A DNA stretch of 64,000 bases from Rhizobium sp. TH135 (GTDB lineage: Bacteria; Pseudomonadota; Alphaproteobacteria; Rhizobiales; Rhizobiaceae). The DNA is taken from positions 310,001-374,000 of the forward strand of contig NZ_PKRP01000004.1 of assembly GCF_002855515.1 (NCBI RefSeq), in the 5' to 3' direction. Under the pieces are notes generated by a model. The model saw only the letters and a list, made by a program, of their open reading frames with translations. It did not search any database and was not told the origin of the DNA. Shown one piece after another: positions 34,480-45,143 of this stretch (its first letter is position 1; each line of letters starts with the position of its first letter). The translations under genes were made by a program, and so were the position numbers.

Positions 34480-35340
34480 ATGACGACGTATTGGAAGGCC
34501 TGGGCCAGCGGTTTCATCGGCGTGCTGATCTTCAGCGGCTCGCTGCCGGCAACGCGCGTGGGATTGGCCGATTTTGCCCCGCTGTTCCTGACCTCGGCGC
34601 GAGCCGTGATCGCGGCGGCACTGGGCGCCGTCCTGCTGATTGCGATGCGGGAGAAACGTCCCCTGCGCAGCGATCTGCTACCGCTGGCGGTCGTAGCGCT
34701 CGGCGTCGTGGTCGGCTTTCCCCTGCTGACGGCGCTGGCGCTGAAAAGCATCAACTCGGCCCAGTCGATCGTCTTCGTCGGCTTGCTGCCGCTCTGCACC
34801 GCTCTCTTCGGCGTGTTGCGGGCCGGCGAACGCCCCTCCGCGATATTCTGGATGTTCTCCGTAACGGGCGCGGCGCTGGTTGCCGGTTTTGCGCTGTCGA
34901 CGACGGCGGATATGGCGATCGCGGGTGCCGGGCTGATGATCGCAGCAGTCCTCGCCTGTGGCCTGGGCTATGCTGAAGGCGCCCGTCTGTCGCGTCGGCT
35001 GGGCGGTTGGCAGGTGATCAGCTGGGCGCTGGTGCTTTCGCTGCCGGTGATGCTGCCGCTCGCGCTCTGGATCCTGCCGGAGGATCTTGGCGCCGTTTCA
35101 ACATCCGGCTGGCTGGCTCTCGCTTACGTTTCGCTGTTCAGCATGATGATCGGCTTCATCTTCTGGTATCGCGGCTTGGCGCTGGGCGGCATCGCCTCGG
35201 TCGGTCAGCTTCAGCTGCTGCAGCCTTTTATGAGCTTCGTGCTGGCGGCAGGGCTGTTGCATGAAAAGGTAAGCCTTCCCATGCTGGCGACAGCCCTGCT
35301 GATCGTTCTCTGCGTGGCGGGAAGCCGGCGCTTTGCCTGA
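34480..35340 (+). CDS. EamA/DMT family transporter
   Basis: A 286-residue inner membrane protein with about ten helices in two EamA halves (GFIGVLIFSGSLPATRVGLA; AGLMIAAVLACGLGYAEGAR). The ATG at 34480 has AAGGAGA 6 nt upstream. Paired divergently with a MocR regulator, a common arrangement for exporters of amino acids, amines or vitamin B6-like compounds. It is a distant relative, not a duplicate, of the DMT transporter at 31019. Confidence 0.87.
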   Translation: MTTYWKAWASGFIGVLIFSGSLPATRVGLADFAPLFLTSARAVIAAALGAVLLIAMREKRPLRSDLLPLAVVALGVVVGFPLLTALALKSINSAQSIVFVGLLPLCTALFGVLRAGERPSAIFWMFSVTGAALVAGFALSTTADMAIAGAGLMIAAVLACGLGYAEGARLSRRLGGWQVISWALVLSLPVMLPLALWILPEDLGAVSTSGWLALAYVSLFSMMIGFIFWYRGLALGGIASVGQLQLLQPFMSFVLAAGLLHEKVSLPMLATALLIVLCVAGSRRFA

Positions 35341-35347
35341 GGCGGAC

Positions 35348-36397
<1,050 letters not shown>

Positions 36398-36443
36398 CTA
36401 GAGCACACGCTCTCTTCAGAAAATGCATGCAGACCCGATCACC

Positions 36444-36464
36444 TTGTTCTATCATTTCGAACAA
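36444..36464 (+). promoter_or_regulatory. Palindrome overlapping the LysR start codon
   Basis: TTGTTC at 36444-36449 and GAACAA at 36459-36464 form a perfect inverted repeat with a 9-bp spacer; the last A is the first base of the ATG. No ribosome site is visible, and TATCAT at 36450-36455 could be a -10 box 9 bp before the ATG. It fits a LysR-type autoregulatory site on a leaderless or very short leader transcript. Confidence 0.45.
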
Positions 36465-37354
36465 TGAATCGAACCCAGCTTTCGCAACTCGCTGTCCTCG
36501 CCACCGTCGCCCATCACGGCAGCTTCCGCAAGGCGGCCGCCGAACTCGGCATTGCGCCCTCTGCGGTCAGCCATGCGATCTCGTCCCTGGAGGAGAGCCT
36601 GAACCTTCGCCTGATGGCGCGCACGACGCGCAGTGCCGCGCCGACAGCGGAGGGACGCCAGCTTCTGGAGACCCTGCAGCCAGCCCTTGCCGATATAGCT
36701 TCTGCCCTCGAGGCACTGTCCGATAACAGCGGTCGGCCGGCGGGCGTGCTGCGCATCACCATGCCGATGCTGGCGGCGCAAAGCCTGATCGCGCCGCGGC
36801 TCGGCGCCTTTGCCGCCGCCTATCCGGAGATCGAGCTGGAAATCGTCACCGACGATCGCTTCGAGGACATCGTCGAGAAGGGCTATGACGCTGGCCTACG
36901 GCTCGGCGAACATCTCGATGCCGACATGATTGCCGTCAGGATGAGTGGTCCATGGCGTGGTTCCGTCGTCGGTTCGCCGGATTATTTCGCAAGGCATCCG
37001 ATCCCCGTCGACCCCCGCGACGTGACCGAACACGCCTGTATCCGAAGGCGGTTCCAGAGCGGCACGATCTATCGCTGGGAATTCGAGAAGGGCCGTCGCG
37101 CATTGTCGATCAATGTCCGGGGACCCCTGATCCTCTCCGATCAGGGCCTGATGCGGCAGGCCGCTATCGATGGCGCGGGCCTCGCCTATCTCTTCGATAC
37201 TGGCGTCGAGACCGACATTCGGGAGGGGCGGCTGATCCGCGTTCTCGACGACTGGTGCCCGCCCTTCGACGGCTTCTCGCTCTACTATTCCAGCCGCCGT
37301 CAGATGCGCCCGGCGCTTCGCGCCTTCATCGAATTTTTCCGCTGGCGGGGCTGA
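36464..37354 (+). CDS. LysR-family transcriptional regulator
   Basis: A 296-residue regulator with an N-terminal winged helix (about 1-62: FRKAAAELGIAPSAVSHAIS) and a C-terminal effector-binding domain of the periplasmic-protein type (VLRITMPMLAAQSLIAPRLG, YDAGLRLGEHLDADMIAVRM). The pattern is that of the group often found divergent from oxidoreductase genes. It probably controls the adjacent aldo/keto reductase in response to a small molecule. Its stop lies 6 bp from the convergent GNAT gene end. Confidence 0.9.
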   Translation: MNRTQLSQLAVLATVAHHGSFRKAAAELGIAPSAVSHAISSLEESLNLRLMARTTRSAAPTAEGRQLLETLQPALADIASALEALSDNSGRPAGVLRITMPMLAAQSLIAPRLGAFAAAYPEIELEIVTDDRFEDIVEKGYDAGLRLGEHLDADMIAVRMSGPWRGSVVGSPDYFARHPIPVDPRDVTEHACIRRRFQSGTIYRWEFEKGRRALSINVRGPLILSDQGLMRQAAIDGAGLAYLFDTGVETDIREGRLIRVLDDWCPPFDGFSLYYSSRRQMRPALRAFIEFFRWRG

Positions 37355-37360
37355 CGGGTA

Positions 37361-37813
37361 TCAGCCGAGCTTCAGCCGGTAGCGCACATGGCCGTCTTCC
37401 GGCGCGTAAGTGTAATAGAGCTTGCGCGCCGTGGCGTTGTCCCGGTCGGGATGCCAGTAGAGCCGTGACCAACCCTTTACCTTCGTGATCGCGATCAGAT
37501 CGTCGATCAGGGCCCGCCCGATGCCTTGGCCGCGATAGGTCGCATCGAGGAAGAGGTCCTCCAGGTAACAATCGGGCGTCTTCACCCAGGTGGAATCATG
37601 GAAATGGTGGATGGCAAAACCGGCGAGCGTGCCATCAACCTCCGCCACGCGCATGGTGACCCGCGACGACGGATCGAGAATGCGCGCCCATGTATGGGCC
37701 GTGACATCCTCGGCGAGGTCTACCTTGTAGAAGGCGAGATACTGATCCCAGAGACCCCGCCAGGCGGTTTCGTCAGCCGCCGTGGCGTCCCGAATGACGA
37801 GAGGGCGGCTCAT
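37361..37813 (-). CDS. GNAT family N-acetyltransferase
   Basis: A 150-residue acetyltransferase. The GNAT motif A is clear: LEDLFLDATYRGQGIGRALI, where RGQGIG binds acetyl-CoA, and motif B follows in WHPDRDNATARKLYYTYAPE. The start region IRDATAADETAWRGLWDQYL is typical of small-molecule GNATs. The upstream aldo/keto reductase gene overlaps it by 4 bp (ATGA), so the two are coupled. The substrate is unknown. Confidence 0.88.
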   Translation of the reverse strand: MSRPLVIRDATAADETAWRGLWDQYLAFYKVDLAEDVTAHTWARILDPSSRVTMRVAEVDGTLAGFAIHHFHDSTWVKTPDCYLEDLFLDATYRGQGIGRALIDDLIAITKVKGWSRLYWHPDRDNATARKLYYTYAPEDGHVRYRLKLG

Positions 37814-38760
37814 GCGCTGGCCGCATTGAGCGCGTCGATCTGAGCCTTGGTCAGCTCCAGCTTACCGGCGGCAATCAGGCTGTCGAGCTGGCTGAGGCTG
37901 GTGGCCGAGGCGATCGGTGCGGTGATCCCCGGCTGGGCAGCAACCCAGGCGATGGCAACGGTAGCCGGGCTGGTCTCTGTTTCGGCAGCCACCTGATCGA
38001 GCGCTCCGAGAATGTGGAAGCCCCGCGTGTTGAGATAGGGCTCCATGTCCTCGCCGCGTGCCTTGCCTTCGGTATCCGCCGCACTGCGATACTTGCCGGT
38101 AAGGAAGCCGGAGGCGAGGGCGTAGTACGTGATGACCCCGATCTCTTCGCGCTGGCATAGGTCAGCAAGATCATTTTCGAACTTCGCGCGGGTATAGAGG
38201 TTGTATTCCGGCTGGATGACATCGTAGCGCCCGACGCCGGCCTTGGCTGCCGCGTCGAAGGTCGCCTGAAGCTGTTCGGCATCAAGGTTGGAGCAGCCGA
38301 TCGCGCGCACCTTGCCCTCGTCCTTCAACTTGGCGAAGGCGGCAAGGCTCTCCTCATCATCCGTTTCCGCATCGGGCCAATGGGCGAGATAGAGGTCGAT
38401 ATAGTCGGTCTGCAGACGGCGCAGCGAGTCTTCGACGGCCTCTGCGATGCGGCGTGCGCTGAGGCCACGGCGCTTGCCCCCGAGATCGGCGCCGACCTTG
38501 GTGACGATGACGGCATCCTCACGCTTGACGCCACCGCGCTTCAACCAGTTGCCGATGATCGTCTCGCTTTCGCCGCCGACATTGCCGTCCGCCCAGAGCG
38601 AATACATGTCCGCCGTGTCGATCGTGTTGAAGCCGGCGTCAAAGAAGCGGTCGAGAACCTCGAACGAGGTCTTCTCGTCGGCGGTCCAGCCGAAGACATT
38701 GCCGCCGAGCACGACGGGGGCGATCGAAAGGCCGGTGCGGCCGAGAGCACGTTTCTGCAT
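37810..38760 (-). CDS. Aldo/keto reductase
   Basis: A 316-residue oxidoreductase of the AKR family (YghZ/GAS-like group). It has LGGNVFGWTADEK at the start, FNTIDTADMYSLWADGNVGG with the active-site Asp and Tyr, VIVTKVGAD with the Lys, and LYLAHWPDAETDDE with the His. The start MQKRALGRTG matches the family; the longer frame upstream is an artefact. It is the first gene of a pair with a GNAT acetyltransferase. It is clearly diverged from the AKR at 35348. Confidence 0.9.
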   Translation of the reverse strand: MQKRALGRTGLSIAPVVLGGNVFGWTADEKTSFEVLDRFFDAGFNTIDTADMYSLWADGNVGGESETIIGNWLKRGGVKREDAVIVTKVGADLGGKRRGLSARRIAEAVEDSLRRLQTDYIDLYLAHWPDAETDDEESLAAFAKLKDEGKVRAIGCSNLDAEQLQATFDAAAKAGVGRYDVIQPEYNLYTRAKFENDLADLCQREEIGVITYYALASGFLTGKYRSAADTEGKARGEDMEPYLNTRGFHILGALDQVAAETETSPATVAIAWVAAQPGITAPIASATSLSQLDSLIAAGKLELTKAQIDALNAASA

Positions 38761-38929
38761 GGGAAGCCTCGGATAGATGGGGGAAGGAAGGATTGGAGCG
38801 ACGCTATCAAGCGTAAGTCGACGGCACCATTGAAAAGCATTGATGGGTTCTGAAGCGGGTTTGTCCTGTCGCCCGCGCATGGCCTCGATATGGGTCTCGC
38901 ATTGCGGCTTTCCAGTGTCGCACGGGCTT

Positions 38930-39898
38930 TCAGTCTCCAGTCTTGCGAAACGCGCTGGGTGACAGGCCGTGATGCTGGGCAAATACCCGCCGCATATGCC
39001 GCGAAGAGGCGAAACCCGCACGATGCGCCAGGCTTTCCATGTCGAGCCTCGATTGCTTGAGAAGCTCTTGTGCGAGCGTTACCCGCATGAGGTTGACGTA
39101 ATCGACGACCGACTGACCGACATGCTCGCGGAAGAGGCGCGACAGATGCCGTTCGCTCAAATGCGCGATGTCGGCGAGCCCGGGCAGGGACCAGTCCAGC
39201 GCCGGATCGGCCATGATTGCGTCCTGTGCCCGGTGAATGGCGGGATGGATATGATTGCGCCCCGAAAGCCAGGGCGACATCTGCGGATCCTGGCCGCTGC
39301 GGCGCAGATAGATGACCATCTTGCGGGCGGCAGATAGTGCTGCCTGCGGCGAGGCGAAGCGGCTGACGAGATGCAGCATCAGGTCGATGCCGGTCGAAAT
39401 CCCTGCGCTCGAGAAGCGGTTGCCATCTTCGACATAGAGCCGGTTTTCCAGCACACTGGCCGTTGGGGCGAGTGAGCGCAGTTCGTCCAGACACTCGGCA
39501 TGCGTGGTGCACTGATGCCCCTCCATCAGCCCGGCGGCAGCCGCCAGCAGCGCACCGGAGCAGATGGTGACGAGCCGTGTGTCGGGGCGAACCGTGTGGG
39601 CCAGCCAGCGCGTGAGTGTCTTCAGTTCGGCGTCCCGCGCAATCTCCTCGATGCCGACGGTGAGACTTCCCGAAATCATCAGGATCGCATTGTCCGGCAG
39701 GCTGTCAGGCAGGGACTCCAGTCCCTCCAGCATCAGCCCGATCGAGGTCTGTTGCCGGGGTGCGGCCGAGATGTAGCGATAGTCGAAGCGGACCCGGTCC
39801 TGTTCCTGGTTCGCATAACGCAAGACTTCCAGCGGACCGGCAATGTCGATCAGCAGGGTGTCAGGCGGAACGAGGATGAAGACCGGGATCACGTCCAT
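38930..39898 (-). CDS. GlxA-like regulator (DJ-1/PfpI domain plus AraC HTH)
   Basis: A 322-residue regulator. The N-terminal DJ-1/PfpI domain (about 1-180) has the nucleophile-elbow-like cysteine in LVTICSGALLAAAAGLMEGH and the TTHAECLDEL segment. The C-terminal AraC-type DNA-binding domain (about 215-320) shows LADIAHLSERHLSRLFREHV and LAHRAGFASSRHMRRVF. Members of this group control catabolic genes. The cysteine hydrolase gene lies 11 bp upstream in the same direction, so the two are an operon. Confidence 0.9.
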   Translation of the reverse strand: MDVIPVFILVPPDTLLIDIAGPLEVLRYANQEQDRVRFDYRYISAAPRQQTSIGLMLEGLESLPDSLPDNAILMISGSLTVGIEEIARDAELKTLTRWLAHTVRPDTRLVTICSGALLAAAAGLMEGHQCTTHAECLDELRSLAPTASVLENRLYVEDGNRFSSAGISTGIDLMLHLVSRFASPQAALSAARKMVIYLRRSGQDPQMSPWLSGRNHIHPAIHRAQDAIMADPALDWSLPGLADIAHLSERHLSRLFREHVGQSVVDYVNLMRVTLAQELLKQSRLDMESLAHRAGFASSRHMRRVFAQHHGLSPSAFRKTGD

Positions 39899-39909
39899 GG
39901 CGGTCTATC

Positions 39910-40470
39910 TCAGGCGGCGGCGGAAAGGGACGCGAGCGCCTGTTCGACCGTTGCGATCCGGGCAAAGCGGCCGGAAAGCACGAGTTCGGTCCTGATGCGG
40001 ATGTCCTCGGCGGAGAAGACTTTGCCCGAGGCATGCGTCATCGGGAAGGTCAGCGTCGCCTCGGTCACGAAGTCAACCTCGAAGCCTAGATCGGATGCGT
40101 GGCGCGTCGTGGTTTCACAGCACTGCTCGGTGCGGATGCCCGAGACGATGACGCGGCGAATGTCGTTTGCGCGCAGCCAGGCGTCAAGCCCGGTGTCGAC
40201 CAAGGCCGAATGCACACCCTTGTGGAAGGTGACGTCCGGCGCAATCGTGATTTCGTTCAGCGTGCGGACAAGTCCGCTTTCCAGCCGGAAGGCTTCGTCG
40301 GTGTCGACGTGGAAGATTTGCACGATCGGCATGCCGGCAGCCTTGGCGCCATCGATCAGCGCCTGCTGGCGGGAAAGATAGGTGGGCAGTTCAGACGCGT
40401 CCCAATAGGGTGCCTGGCGAAAGCTTTCCTGAACGTCGACCACGATAAGGGCAGTGTCTTGAGCGGACAT
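39910..40470 (-). CDS. Isochorismatase-like cysteine hydrolase
   Basis: A 186-residue hydrolase of the isochorismatase-like superfamily. The catalytic triad residues are visible: Asp in LIVVDVQESF, Lys in VTFHKGVHSAL, and Cys in IVSGIRTEQCCETTTRHASD. The family includes nicotinamidase, N-carbamoylsarcosine hydrolase and other amidohydrolases, so the substrate cannot be fixed. It is followed by the GlxA-like regulator in the same operon; such pairs are common and suggest that the regulator senses the substrate or product. Confidence 0.88.
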   Translation of the reverse strand: MSAQDTALIVVDVQESFRQAPYWDASELPTYLSRQQALIDGAKAAGMPIVQIFHVDTDEAFRLESGLVRTLNEITIAPDVTFHKGVHSALVDTGLDAWLRANDIRRVIVSGIRTEQCCETTTRHASDLGFEVDFVTEATLTFPMTHASGKVFSAEDIRIRTELVLSGRFARIATVEQALASLSAAA

Positions 40471-40662
40471 GTTCGTCTCCTGTCTTTGCGATGAAGACTA
40501 GCATAGATCCCCGGCACACAGTCACCATGCGCCTGCCGGACGAAGAGCGGACATTTTCGGCCAAGCGTGACCTTCTCGGTTCAAGCTCATTGTCTGACAA
40601 CCCGTTGCGCCCTGCCGGAGCTTCGCCTAATGTCCGCCCCGACATTTTGAGGAGGACTACAG

Positions 40663-41649
40663 ATGCTGCGTTTCGGAATTCTGTCGACGGCCAAGATCGG
40701 TCGCGAGCTTGTGGTGCCGGCGATCCAGGATGCCGAAAACGCCGTTGTGACGGCGGTTGCGAGCCGCGATCTGGGCCGAGCCCGCGAGATGGCCGACCGC
40801 TTCTCGGTTCCCCACGCTTTCGGCTCCTACGAGGAAATGCTCGCCTCCGACGTCATCGACGCCGTCTACCTTCCGCTGCCGACTTCGCAGCATGTCGAAT
40901 GGGCGATCAAGGCAGCAGATGCAGGCAAACATGTTCTCTGTGAAAAGCCGATCGCGCTGAAGGCTGAAGAGATCGACGAGATCATCGCGGCGCGCGAGCG
41001 CAACAAGGTGCTGATCACGGAAGCCTATATGGTGACCTACGCACCGGTCTGGCTGAAGGTCCGCGAATTGCTCGCTGAAGGTGCCATCGGCACGCTGAAA
41101 ATGGTGCAGGGCTCCTTCACCTACTTCAACCGCGACCCCGGCAACATGCGCAACATTCCGGAACTCGGCGGCGGCGCTCTTCCGGACATCGGTGTCTATC
41201 CCACGATCACCACCCGTTTCGTCACGGGCAAGGAGCCGGTCCGCGTCCAGTCGACCATCGAGCGCGACCCGGACTTCGGCACGGATATCTATGCGAGCGT
41301 AAAGGCTGACTTCGCCGATTTCGAATTGAACTTCTACGTCTCCACCCAGATGGCCAACCGACAGCTGATGGTCTTCCACGGCACGGATGGTTTCATCGAG
41401 GTGAAGTCGCCCTTCAACGCCGATCGCTGGGGCGCCGAAGAAGTCGAGCTCACCAATCGCGGCCACAACGTCTCGCAGATCTTCCGCTTCCCCGACAGCC
41501 GTCAGTACAAGCTGGAAGCGGAAGCCTTTGCCCGTGCCGTGGCCGGCACCAAGGGCGAGGTCGTCACGCTGGAAAGCTCGAAGGCGAATCAGAAGCTGAT
41601 CGACGCGATCTATCGCGCAGCGGGCAAGGACGGCTGGGAAGCGGTGTAA
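40663..41649 (+). CDS. Gfo/Idh/MocA family oxidoreductase
   Basis: A 328-residue NAD(P)-dependent dehydrogenase, typically acting on sugars or inositols. The N-terminal Rossmann fold shows [20 protein letters not shown]. The conserved EKP motif ([16 protein letters not shown]) supplies the catalytic lysine, and the C-terminal GFO domain shows [27 protein letters not shown] lies 8 nt before the ATG. It stands alone, with no linked sugar transporter, so the substrate is unknown. About 190 bp of plain intergenic sequence precede it. Confidence 0.9.
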   Translation: MLRFGILSTAKIGRELVVPAIQDAENAVVTAVASRDLGRAREMADRFSVPHAFGSYEEMLASDVIDAVYLPLPTSQHVEWAIKAADAGKHVLCEKPIALKAEEIDEIIAARERNKVLITEAYMVTYAPVWLKVRELLAEGAIGTLKMVQGSFTYFNRDPGNMRNIPELGGGALPDIGVYPTITTRFVTGKEPVRVQSTIERDPDFGTDIYASVKADFADFELNFYVSTQMANRQLMVFHGTDGFIEVKSPFNADRWGAEEVELTNRGHNVSQIFRFPDSRQYKLEAEAFARAVAGTKGEVVTLESSKANQKLIDAIYRAAGKDGWEAV

Positions 41650-41664
41650 GCCGCTTCTCGTCCC

Positions 41665-42039
41665 TTAGCGGCGAAAGACGTAGCGCGAATAGCCGAAGAA
41701 GCTGAACAGCATGGCCGCGATGGAGGCGAACACCAGCGCGGCATAGGGGCTGAGCAGCGGCGCGCCGATCAGAAGCTGGGCATAGACCCCGTAATTGATC
41801 AGCGATGTCACGACCCCAATGAAACCGTAGCGAAAGCCTTCACTGACCATCGAACGCTTCGAGGCGCCGAAGGTGAAGTGGCGGTTGAGCAGCCAGGTCG
41901 TGGTCATGGCAACCGCGATTGCCACGATGCGGGCGGCAAGCGGGCCGACCGGGGTGAAGGTCAGGAACAGCCAAAGCACCCCGGCATCGACGAGAAAGCC
42001 GGTCGCACCGACGACGACGAAGCGCAGGAACTTCTTCAT
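41665..42039 (-). CDS. GtrA family membrane protein
   Basis: A 124-residue protein with four transmembrane helices matching the GtrA/DPMS family (FLRFVVVGATGFLVDAGVLW, TWLLNRHFTFG, and FRYGFIGVVTSLINYGVYAQ). GtrA proteins are thought to flip lipid-linked sugars across the inner membrane. It overlaps the upstream glycosyltransferase by 4 bp (ATGA), the standard GtrB-GtrA pairing, so together they likely make and flip a polyprenyl-phosphate sugar. Confidence 0.9.
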   Translation of the reverse strand: MKKFLRFVVVGATGFLVDAGVLWLFLTFTPVGPLAARIVAIAVAMTTTWLLNRHFTFGASKRSMVSEGFRYGFIGVVTSLINYGVYAQLLIGAPLLSPYAALVFASIAAMLFSFFGYSRYVFRR

Positions 42040-43073
42040 GCCGCGGGGGACGAGCCGCCCTTGGCCGCAGTCTTGGGCGAACGCTCACGCTTGGGCTTTT
42101 CCTCCGCCGATACGGGTTCAACCTGGACCTTGGCCGTGCTGAGGGCCGGCAGCGTCAGATAGTGGATCCTGAGTTGCTCAGCGCGCGAGCGCGCAACGGA
42201 ATCGAGGATGAGCGCTGCCGTGAACGACAGGAAGGACATCATCGTCAGCGCCATGGCGGCAATCCAGGTCGGCATGCGCGAGACGAGACCGGTGGTGAAG
42301 AACTCGTAGAGCACCGGTGCCATGAAGCCGAGGCTGATGCCCATCAGGCCAGCCGCGATCAGGCCGAAGAAGGCGAAGGGCCGCGTTTCCTTCATCAGCA
42401 TGGCAAACATCCAGAGGATCTTGAAGCCGTCCTTGAAGGTCGAGAGCTTCGAATGCGAACCCTCCGGCCGGCGGCCGTAATCGAGCTCGATCTCGCAGAC
42501 CGGAAGCTTCAGCCGTGAGGCATGCACCGACATTTCCGTCTCGATTTCGAAGCCGGCGGAAACGGCCGGGAAGCTCTTCACATAGCGGCGCGAAAACGCG
42601 CGGTAGCCCGAAAGAATATCCGTGAAGTCGTTGCCGAACAGCACGCGGTACAGCAGGTTGAACAGCCGGTTGCCGAAGGCATGGCCGTTACGGCCCGCAT
42701 CATCATGCACGCCGCGCCGTGTGCCGACCACCATGTCGGCGCGCTCGGTAATCAGCGTGCGGATCAGTTCCTCGGCGTCGGCGGGGCCATAGGTCCCGTC
42801 ACCATCGGCCATGATGTAGATGTCGGCATCGATGTCGCAGAACATCCGGCGCACTACATGGCCTTTGCCCTGGCGGCGTTCCCGCACGACGGTCGCACCC
42901 GCCAGCATGGCCTTCAGCGCCGTGCCGTCGGTCGAGTTGTTGTCGTAGACGTAGATCTTCGCCTCCGGCAGTGCCGTGCGGAAATCGGTCACGACCTGCC
43001 CGATCGTGGCTGCCTCGTTATAGCATGGCAGGAGAACGGCGATGTCGAGGGAAGGGGTGGCCGCGCGGCTCAT
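42036..43073 (-). CDS. GT2 glycosyltransferase, DPM/GtrB-type
   Basis: A 345-residue family 2 glycosyltransferase. The GT-A fold at the N-terminus shows DIAVLLPCYNEAATIGQVVT, and the metal-binding DxD lies in IMADGDGTYG. RYVKSFPAVSAGFEIETEMS is typical of polyprenyl-phosphate mannosyl- or glucosyltransferases. Two transmembrane segments lie at about 232-260 and 268-300, as in GtrB. The last 50 residues are Lys/Ala/Ser-rich. The start MSRAATPSLD is chosen. With GtrA it supplies a lipid-linked sugar, perhaps to the divergent GT-C-like protein. Confidence 0.9.
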   Translation of the reverse strand: MSRAATPSLDIAVLLPCYNEAATIGQVVTDFRTALPEAKIYVYDNNSTDGTALKAMLAGATVVRERRQGKGHVVRRMFCDIDADIYIMADGDGTYGPADAEELIRTLITERADMVVGTRRGVHDDAGRNGHAFGNRLFNLLYRVLFGNDFTDILSGYRAFSRRYVKSFPAVSAGFEIETEMSVHASRLKLPVCEIELDYGRRPEGSHSKLSTFKDGFKILWMFAMLMKETRPFAFFGLIAAGLMGISLGFMAPVLYEFFTTGLVSRMPTWIAAMALTMMSFLSFTAALILDSVARSRAEQLRIHYLTLPALSTAKVQVEPVSAEEKPKRERSPKTAAKGGSSPAA

Positions 43074-43244
43074 GGGGACCTGCTCAAAACGCTGGGGTTC
43101 GGGCAGCCCTGAGGCCACCATTGATTTTACTATTTCTTGAGAAGGTTAAGGCTAGGTTTCGGGAACGATCAGTCTTTGAAATATGGTCTGCCGCTGTATT
43201 CCCGGAGGGGATATTGCCTGGTGGGCCTGGAGGTTTGACCAAGC

Positions 43245-45077
43245 ATGGCCGACATCACCCTGCCGAGCGCGTCAAAACCCGCTGCTGCGCGTCCGCTTCT
43301 TTTCTGGACGCTGGTTTATGGCCTCGTCACCATGGCCGTGATCGCCCTGCTCAACCTGCCGGCCGCCAGCGATTATGTCGGCAACGACAATGACGATGTC
43401 ATGCGCCTGGTGCAGGTGCGCGATCTCCTGGCCGGGCAGTCCTGGTTCGACCTGACGCAGTATCGGTTGGGGCTCGACGGTGGCACTTTGATGCACTGGT
43501 CGCGGCTGATCGATCTGCCTATCGCGCTTTTGATCCGCGTTTTCGCCCAGATCGTGCCCATGGAACAGGCCGAGGCCCTGGCCTTGCTGGTTTGGCCGCT
43601 CATACTAATCCTGCCGCTGATGGCGGCCATCGCAATTGCTGCGCGTCGGATCGGCGACGATGTCACCATGCATCTCGCGTTACTGCTGACCTCCGTCTTC
43701 GTCATCACCGGCAATCGCTTCCTGCCGGGCTCGATCGACCATCACAATGTCCAGCTTGTCCTGGTCGCGACCATCGCAGCCGGCCTCATCGATCCCGCGC
43801 GCGGCCTGGCCGGGCATGCCCTTGCCGGCATCGCGGCCGCCGCGGCCATCGCGATCGGTGCCGAAACAACGCCTTTCGTGGCCGCGGCCTGCGCCATCGT
43901 CGGTGTGCTCTGGGCTGTGGAAGGCGAGGATTATGCGAGAGCCGCCCGCGCCTTCTCGCTCACACTTCTCGTCAGCCTCTCGGCCTTCTTCTTTGCGACC
44001 GTTCCGCCGTCACAATATGCCGATGTCACCTGTGACAGTCTCTCGGTCGGCTTTTACGCCGTGGTCGGCATCGGCGCCGCCTCGCTCTTCATCGCAACCC
44101 AGCTGCCGGGCATGGGCAATCTGCGCCTTCGCATCGCAGCGATTGGCGTCACCGGCGTGCTGGTCAGCCTCGGTGCGGTGACGATTGCGCCGCAATGCCT
44201 GCAAAACCCGCTCAGCGAACTCGACCCGCTTCTCCAGTCCATGTGGCTTGCCGGTGTCATCGAAGCGCAGTCGTTCCTCGACCAGATCTCCAAGGAGCCG
44301 GCTGCCTTTGGTGGGTTTTATGCCGTCGGCTTCTTCGCGATCTGTGTCTGCCTGTTCCGCATCCTCAACGGTGATCGGGTGCGTGCCCACGCGATTGTCC
44401 TGGCACTGGTCGCGATTTGTTGGCTGATCGCGCTCATCCAGGTGCGCGGTGCCATCTTCGCCAATCTGCTGGCCATCCCGCCCTTGGCCCTGCTCATCGC
44501 AGAGCTCCGTCGCAAGGCGCGCGAAGAACCCGATCAGCTGGGGACGGGCCTGCTCTTTGCGCTCGCCGCCTTTCTTTCTGTCCCGAGCGCCTGGGCGCTG
44601 TTCGGCGTGCTCTTCGTCGAGGGCACGGCGGGTGTCACCAATCGGGTGAAGGGCCTGTCCCAGACGCCGGCTGCAACAACCGAGCAGACAGCCGCCTGCG
44701 ATGCACCGGCCGGCTTCGCCGCCTTGAATGGCCTGCCGACCGGCGTCGTCGTGGCCGCATCCGACATGGGACCGGAGATCCTTCGCTTGACCCGCCACCG
44801 GGCGCTCTCCGGTCCTTACCACCGCAACCAGGGCGGCATGCTGACCGAGCTGCATGTCGGCCTTTCCAAGCCCGAGGAGGCGGCAGCCTTCCTGCGTGGC
44901 GCGGGCGCGACGATCCTCGTCTTCTGCCCGGATTTCCCGCAGACGGAGAAGATCGCCCTGACCAAGGCCGACGGTCTCTATGCCGGCATGATGAAGGGCG
45001 AGGTCCCGGCCTATCTCCGACGGTTACCGGTCGACCCTTCCTCCAGCATGCAGATCTACAGCGTCGAACTGCCCTGA
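43245..45077 (+). CDS. GT-C-like integral membrane glycosyltransferase
   Basis: A 610-residue protein with about twelve to thirteen hydrophobic helices covering residues 18-460, then a soluble C-terminal domain of about 150 residues facing the periplasm. Features shared with STT3/GT-C enzymes are the acidic motif in the first external loop (YVGNDNDDVMRLVQVRDLL), MHWSRLIDLPIAL, and GSIDHHNVQ, which resembles the DHH motif of STT3 enzymes. Such enzymes take a sugar from a polyprenyl phosphate. It is divergent from the GtrA/GtrB-like pair, which would make the donor. The acceptor could be lipopolysaccharide, a glycan or a lipid; not determined. Confidence 0.72.
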   Translation: MADITLPSASKPAAARPLLFWTLVYGLVTMAVIALLNLPAASDYVGNDNDDVMRLVQVRDLLAGQSWFDLTQYRLGLDGGTLMHWSRLIDLPIALLIRVFAQIVPMEQAEALALLVWPLILILPLMAAIAIAARRIGDDVTMHLALLLTSVFVITGNRFLPGSIDHHNVQLVLVATIAAGLIDPARGLAGHALAGIAAAAAIAIGAETTPFVAAACAIVGVLWAVEGEDYARAARAFSLTLLVSLSAFFFATVPPSQYADVTCDSLSVGFYAVVGIGAASLFIATQLPGMGNLRLRIAAIGVTGVLVSLGAVTIAPQCLQNPLSELDPLLQSMWLAGVIEAQSFLDQISKEPAAFGGFYAVGFFAICVCLFRILNGDRVRAHAIVLALVAICWLIALIQVRGAIFANLLAIPPLALLIAELRRKAREEPDQLGTGLLFALAAFLSVPSAWALFGVLFVEGTAGVTNRVKGLSQTPAATTEQTAACDAPAGFAALNGLPTGVVVAASDMGPEILRLTRHRALSGPYHRNQGGMLTELHVGLSKPEEAAAFLRGAGATILVFCPDFPQTEKIALTKADGLYAGMMKGEVPAYLRRLPVDPSSSMQIYSVELP

Positions 45078-45143
45078 CGGAAAGCGCGGGATCACCTGCG
45101 TAGGCGGGCTGATCTCGCTCCGATTTTCCGCTAGGAAATGGCC

